A DNA stretch of 9,251 bases from Arthrobacter sp. (GTDB lineage Bacteria > Actinomycetota > Actinomycetes > Actinomycetales > Micrococcaceae): positions 11,509-20,759 of the forward strand of contig JAGLBH010000013.1 in the NCBI GenBank assembly GCA_018260285.1. Direction: 5' to 3'. The position numbers were made by a program, and so were the translations under genes. Shown here one piece after another: positions 6,631-9,251 of the stretch. A model generated the notes under the pieces. The model had not been told where the DNA came from. It did no database searches and was given only the letters and a program-made list of their open reading frames with translations. Within the stretch, counting starts at the first letter, position 1. Each line of letters starts with the position of its first letter.

Positions 6631-6709
6631 TCACCCATTTTTTCACGCCCGGTCCCTCCGCTGCGCGCACGGTGCTGTGATTCAGCGGCACAGTGCCATG
6701 ATGGGGTAC
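6631..6709. promoter_or_regulatory. Divergent promoter region with nested inverted repeats
   Basis: This 79-bp space separates the Cds1-like gene (leftward) from the alcohol dehydrogenase (rightward). It contains the perfect palindrome GGCACAGTGCC at 6687-6697. A larger imperfect dyad pairs GGTGCTGTG (6671-6679) with CACAGTGCC (6689-6697), 7 of 9 positions, across 9 bp. CATGAT at 6697-6702 is a possible -10, exactly 7 nt before ATG 6710. An A/T run at 6638-6644 lies just upstream of the Cds1-like start. The dyad could be an operator for either gene; no regulator is identified. Confidence 0.35.
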
Positions 6710-7870
6710 ATGACTCCTCGCATCACCAGACTTCCCGTGACCGCTCTCGACGCCCTTGAGACCCTCCAGACAGGACCCCGAGAGGTCCGCGCCGTGGGCG
6801 GCGTGGCGGTCGACAAGCCCCTCGAGCGCCTGACGATCCAGCGCCGCGAGCCTGATGAGCACGACGTCGAGATCGCCATCGAGTTCTGCGGCCTCTGCCA
6901 CTCGGACGTCCACTCCGTCCGGGGCGAGTGGCGCGAGGTCGAGTACCCCTACGTGCCCGGGCACGAGATCGTGGGCCGCGTGACCCGCGTGGGCTCCGCC
7001 GTCACGAAGCACGCCGTGGGTGACCGCGTGGGCATCGGCTGCCTCGTGGACTCCTGCCGCACGTGCGAGGGCTGCACCGCAGGCCTCGAGCAGTTCTGCA
7101 CCGGCAGCGAGCTCGGCGGGGGCGTGGGCACCTACGGCGCCGTCGACTACCGCCACCACGGCGAGCAGACCCAGGGCGGCTACTCCGAGTCCATCGTCGC
7201 CAACGAGGGCTACGTCCTCCGCATCCCCGAGAGCCTCGACCCCGCAGCCGCCGCGCCCCTCCTCTGCGCCGGCATCACGACGTACTCGCCCCTGCGCCAC
7301 GCCGGCGTCGGCGAGGGCACTCGCGTGGGCGTCGTCGGACTCGGCGGCCTCGGGCACATGGCGGTCAAGATCGCCAAGGCCATGGGCGCGCAGGTCACCG
7401 TCTTCTCGCGCTCCGAGGCGAAGAAGGACGACGCCGGGGCCCTGGGCGCTGACCGCTACGTCACCACGAGCGACGCAGAGCAGATGCAGGCGGCCTCCCG
7501 CAGCCTCGACGTCATCATCGACACGGTGGCGGCCCCGCACGACCTCAACGAGTACCTCGCGACCCTCGACCTCGACGGCCGCCTCGTCCAGGTGGGCCTG
7601 CCGAGCGAGGCCATGCCCCCGGTGGACGTGCGCAACCTCATCTTCAAGCGCGTCTCCTACACGGGGTCGCTCATCGGCGGCATCGCCGAGACCCAGGAGA
7701 TGCTGGACTTCTGCGCCGAGCACGGCATCACCGCGGACATCGAGGTCATCTCGGCAGACGAGGTCAACGAGGCCTACGATCGTATGGTGGCCGGTGACGT
7801 GAAATACCGGTTCGTCTTGGACAACTCGACCCTCGGCGAGGGCTCAGAGCCGAAGGAGGCTTCTGCATGA
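6710..7870 (+). CDS. Zinc-dependent NAD(P)-alcohol dehydrogenase / aldehyde reductase (YahK/CAD family)
   Basis: Medium-chain dehydrogenase that interconverts alcohols and aldehydes using NADP(H). It closely matches E. coli YahK, a broad aldehyde reductase, along its length. In 386 residues (from ATG 6710) the catalytic zinc ligands are Cys60 (CGLCHSD), His85-Glu86 (PGHE) and Cys186 (LLCAGITTYSPLRH). The structural zinc site is Cys116, Cys119, Cys122 and Cys130. The Rossmann motif GLGGLG is at 210-215, followed by SRSEAKK (233-239), which suggests NADP preference. The TQEMLDFCAEHGI and GDVKYRFVLDN blocks are typical. In-frame ATGs at 6698 and 6701 are alternatives. 6710 is preferred because the conserved domain begins only near residue 25 and CATGAT sits 7 nt upstream, as for a leaderless start. 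Codons are strongly C-ending (CGC, CTC, GTC), hinting at high expression. Substrate is unknown. Confidence 0.92.
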   Translation: MTPRITRLPVTALDALETLQTGPREVRAVGGVAVDKPLERLTIQRREPDEHDVEIAIEFCGLCHSDVHSVRGEWREVEYPYVPGHEIVGRVTRVGSAVTKHAVGDRVGIGCLVDSCRTCEGCTAGLEQFCTGSELGGGVGTYGAVDYRHHGEQTQGGYSESIVANEGYVLRIPESLDPAAAAPLLCAGITTYSPLRHAGVGEGTRVGVVGLGGLGHMAVKIAKAMGAQVTVFSRSEAKKDDAGALGADRYVTTSDAEQMQAASRSLDVIIDTVAAPHDLNEYLATLDLDGRLVQVGLPSEAMPPVDVRNLIFKRVSYTGSLIGGIAETQEMLDFCAEHGITADIEVISADEVNEAYDRMVAGDVKYRFVLDNSTLGEGSEPKEASA

Positions 7871-8265
7871 GCAGCATTTTCACCAAGATCATCAACCGGG
7901 AGATCCCGGGACGGTTCGTCTACGAGGACGAGCTCGTCGTGGCGTTCCTCGACATCTCCCCGCAGACGCCGGGGCATGTTCTCGTCGTGCCCCGCGAGGA
8001 GACGGACAAGTGGACGGATCTGAGCCAGGAGATCACCGCTCGTCTCTTCCATGTGGCGCAGCGCATCGGCCAGGCGCAGATCGAGGCCTTCAAGGCTGAG
8101 CGGGCCGGCGTCATGGTCGTGGGCTTCGACGTGCCGCACACCCACGTCCACGTCTTTCCGGCGAACAGCGTCGAGGACTTCACCATGCGGGGGTTCAGCC
8201 CCGAGAGCGATGAGGCCCTCGACGCGGCCCACGCGAAGCTCACGGCCGCCCTCACGGAGCTCTAG
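7867..8265 (+). CDS. HIT-family protein (histidine triad nucleotide hydrolase/transferase)
   Basis: Small cytoplasmic protein of the HIT superfamily, whose members hydrolyse nucleoside phosphoramidates, dinucleoside polyphosphates or adenylylated intermediates. The 132 residues contain the N-terminal block IFTKIINREIPGRFVYED (4-21), AFLDISPQTPGHVLVVP (26-42) and the histidine triad HTHVHVF (91-97), where His93 should be the nucleophile. Length is normal for bacterial HIT/HinT proteins. The ATG overlaps the dehydrogenase stop as ATGA and has a strong ribosome site AAGGAGG (7853-7859) seven bases upstream, so the two genes are co-transcribed and coupled. The stop is only 6 bp from the end of the convergent hrpA remnant. 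The exact substrate cannot be told from sequence. Confidence 0.93.
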   Translation: MSSIFTKIINREIPGRFVYEDELVVAFLDISPQTPGHVLVVPREETDKWTDLSQEITARLFHVAQRIGQAQIEAFKAERAGVMVVGFDVPHTHVHVFPANSVEDFTMRGFSPESDEALDAAHAKLTAALTEL

Positions 8266-8271
8266 CCCCCG

Positions 8272-9132
8272 CTAGAACCCCTTGAGCGCCTGCCGGATGC
8301 GCTTCTCGGAGACCGTGTACGCGGTCTTGAGGGGCTGCGCGAAGAGGCTCACGCGCAGCTCCTCGATCATCCAGCGCACCTGGCCCAGGCGCTGCGGGAC
8401 AGGCTTGGTCTTCGGCACGCGGGCCACGGCGGCGTCGTACTCGTCCTCGAGCGCCTGGACGAGGGCCATCGAGACCGCGTCCTTGCCGATGTTCAGCGGT
8501 GCCTTCTCCCAGCGGATCGTCGCGGCGTGGAGGTAGCGCGGCAGGTGCTGGAGCTGCTCGTAGCCGGTCGCGGCCACGAACCCCGGGTACACGAGCTGCT
8601 CCACCTGGCACTGGAGGTCTGCGGCCAGGGCGGCCAGAGCCGGCGTCGGGCTCTTGAGGGCCACGGTGAGGCTGAGCGCCCGGGCGAGCGTCTGCTCCAC
8701 GACCGACGTGACGGTGAAGACCGTGTCGATGAGGTCTGCGCGGAGGGCGTCGAAGGTCGCGTCGAACGCGGCCTTGGTGCGCGGCAGCGCGTCCATCTTC
8801 CGGGTGAGGAGCTTGTCGACGGCGGCCTGGGTGCAGTCGTCCACAAGGCTTGCAACGGAGCCGTGCGGGTTCTGGCTGAACGTCAGCCGCTCCCGGTTGC
8901 TCAAGTGGTCCACGACGTACCGCTGCGGCGACGGCAGCGTCAGCACGAGCAGCCGGATGAGCCCCTGACGGTGAGCCGCGTCCGCCTCAGACTTCTCGGA
9001 GAAGATGCGCACGCCCGCGGTGTTCCCGCCGCCGAGAAGCCGCTCGTCCACCAGGGCCGGGTAGCCCGTGATCGCGTGTCCGGCGACCTCGCCGCCGACC
9101 TTCTCCGGCAGCTCCGCGAGATCCGCGGGCCA
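8272..9132 (-). pseudogene. hrpA: 3' remnant of ATP-dependent RNA helicase hrpA (DUF3418 region)
   Basis: The open frame encodes the last 286 residues of an HrpA-type DEAH RNA helicase, from WPADLAELPEK to VSEKRIRQALKGF. Recognisable DUF3418 blocks include GYPALVDE, VRIFSEKSEADAAHRQGLIR, RYVVDHLSNRERL and PHGSVASLVDDC. Full-length HrpA is about 1,300 residues; the DEAH helicase core, HA2 and OB-like domains, and the start of DUF3418, are all missing. Homology stops at the Trp codon at 9130-9132. The frame formally stays open to an ATG at 9226-9228, but those extra 32 residues are the antisense of the mmsB start region and resemble nothing in HrpA. No internal stops or frameshifts are present, so the truncation is recent or an assembly artefact. 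As it stands it cannot encode a helicase. It is convergent with the HIT gene. Confidence 0.85.
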
Positions 9133-9141
9133 GCAGATCCC
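9133..9141. other. Breakpoint between hrpA remnant and mmsB leader
   Basis: HrpA-like coding sequence on the minus strand ends at 9132. The ribosome-binding site AGAAGGA of the + strand mmsB gene begins at 9142. The roughly 9 bp between belong to neither recognisable gene. The missing 5' three-quarters of hrpA and whatever normally precedes mmsB (often mmsA) must have been lost or separated here by rearrangement, or joined wrongly in assembly. No terminal inverted repeat or target-site duplication is visible. Confidence 0.6.
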
Positions 9142-9153
9142 AGAAGGACGGTC

Positions 9154-9251
9154 ATGGCAGAGATCGCATTCATCGGCCTCGGCAATATGGGCGGCCCCAT
9201 GGCAGTCAACCTTGCTGCCGCAGGCCACACCGTCAGAGGGTTCGACCTCTC
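9154..9251 (+). CDS. mmsB: 3-hydroxyisobutyrate dehydrogenase, N-terminal part (runs off window)
   Basis: NAD-dependent enzyme of valine catabolism that oxidises 3-hydroxyisobutyrate to methylmalonate semialdehyde. Only the first 32 codons are present: the Rossmann start IAFIGLGNMGGPMAVNL (4-20), with the GxGxxG dinucleotide-binding pattern GLGNMG, then AAAGHTVRGFDL. This is the classic opening of MmsB/HIBADH and related beta-hydroxyacid dehydrogenases. The start is supported by AGAAGGA at 9142-9148, 5 nt upstream. The antisense frame across it is not a gene. A close relative such as tartronate semialdehyde or 6-phosphogluconate-type reductase is the alternative, because the catalytic lysine region lies beyond the window. 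Confidence 0.85.
   Translation, partial: MAEIAFIGLGNMGGPMAVNLAAAGHTVRGFDL

Noticed and set aside
6627..6638. Three-codon upstream frame ATG-GGT-GAA-TGA overlapping the Cds1-like start codon on the minus strand
   Set aside because: Geometry fits a coupled mini-uORF, but it has no ribosome site, is very short, and such overlaps arise easily by chance.
6587..6709. Upstream extension of the alcohol dehydrogenase to an ATG at 6587
   Set aside because: It would overlap the start of the divergent Cds1-like gene and run through the promoter region. The extra residues are not part of the family, and suitable ATGs exist at 6698-6710.
5470..6759. Plus-strand open frame of about 429 codons antisense to the Cds1-like gene
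   Set aside because: It is the complement of a gene with clear PLP-enzyme motifs; the composition is Gly/Ala/Val/Asp repeats with no recognisable domain.
6617..7723. Minus-strand open frame of about 368 codons antisense to the alcohol dehydrogenase
   Set aside because: The plus-strand frame matches the YahK family throughout; the antisense frame is Ala/Gly/Val/Leu/His-rich without motifs.
9133..9228. N-terminal 32 residues of the hrpA remnant frame, Cys- and His-containing, looking like a small metal-binding motif
   Set aside because: They are the antisense of the mmsB start and its ribosome site; the cysteines and histidines come from reverse-reading GCA/GTG-type codons, not from a conserved domain.

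Overview
The window is high-GC, densely packed, ordinary-looking bacterial chromosome. GC-rich third codon positions, actinobacterial family versions (a tandem hemolysin/CNNM pair, a Cds1-type cysteine desulfhydrase), a TANNNT-type -10 element and possible leaderless starts point to an actinobacterium, probably Micrococcales. Genus cannot be fixed from this sequence alone. No CRISPR array, insertion sequence, tRNA, rRNA or clear defence system was seen.

Left part (1-2412, + strand): the last codons of an unidentified upstream gene overlap a tandem pair of CNNM/CorC-type membrane proteins. The first has the full DUF21-CBS-CBS-CorC_HlyC architecture; the second ends after the CBS pair. The genes overlap by 4 nt, so this looks like a translationally coupled operon.

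Centre (2413-5549): a zinc-uptake ABC operon of substrate-binding lipoprotein, ATPase and permease, read rightwards with overlapping genes. A Fur-family zinc regulator (Zur type) lies tail-to-tail with it and overlaps the permease by 14 nt. The operon has a good candidate promoter (TTGCGC-17 nt-TAGGGT at 2445-2473) followed at once by an AT-rich Zur-box-like operator at 2473-2500. The operator covers the most upstream possible start codon, so the true start is probably the next in-frame ATG at 2534. The expected loop is that zinc-loaded Zur shuts off the importer.

Right-centre (5593-8265): on the minus strand, upstream of zur, is a PLP enzyme closely resembling mycobacterial Cds1 (L-cysteine desulfhydrase, H2S-producing), with a short C-terminus. 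Diverging from it is a YahK/CAD-type zinc alcohol dehydrogenase coupled to a HIT-family nucleotide hydrolase gene. The 79-bp divergent intergenic region holds nested inverted repeats.

Right end (8272-9251): the minus strand carries only the last 286 codons of an HrpA-type RNA helicase (DUF3418 region). It breaks off abruptly near 9133, within about 10 bp of the ribosome-binding site of a + strand 3-hydroxyisobutyrate dehydrogenase gene (mmsB), which runs off the window. This join is the most unusual feature here: either a real rearrangement that destroyed hrpA or a chimeric assembly joint.

I found no convincing undescribed system. The points most worth checking are the hrpA/mmsB junction, the Zur-controlled promoter and start assignment, and the Tat-type signal on the zinc-binding lipoprotein.
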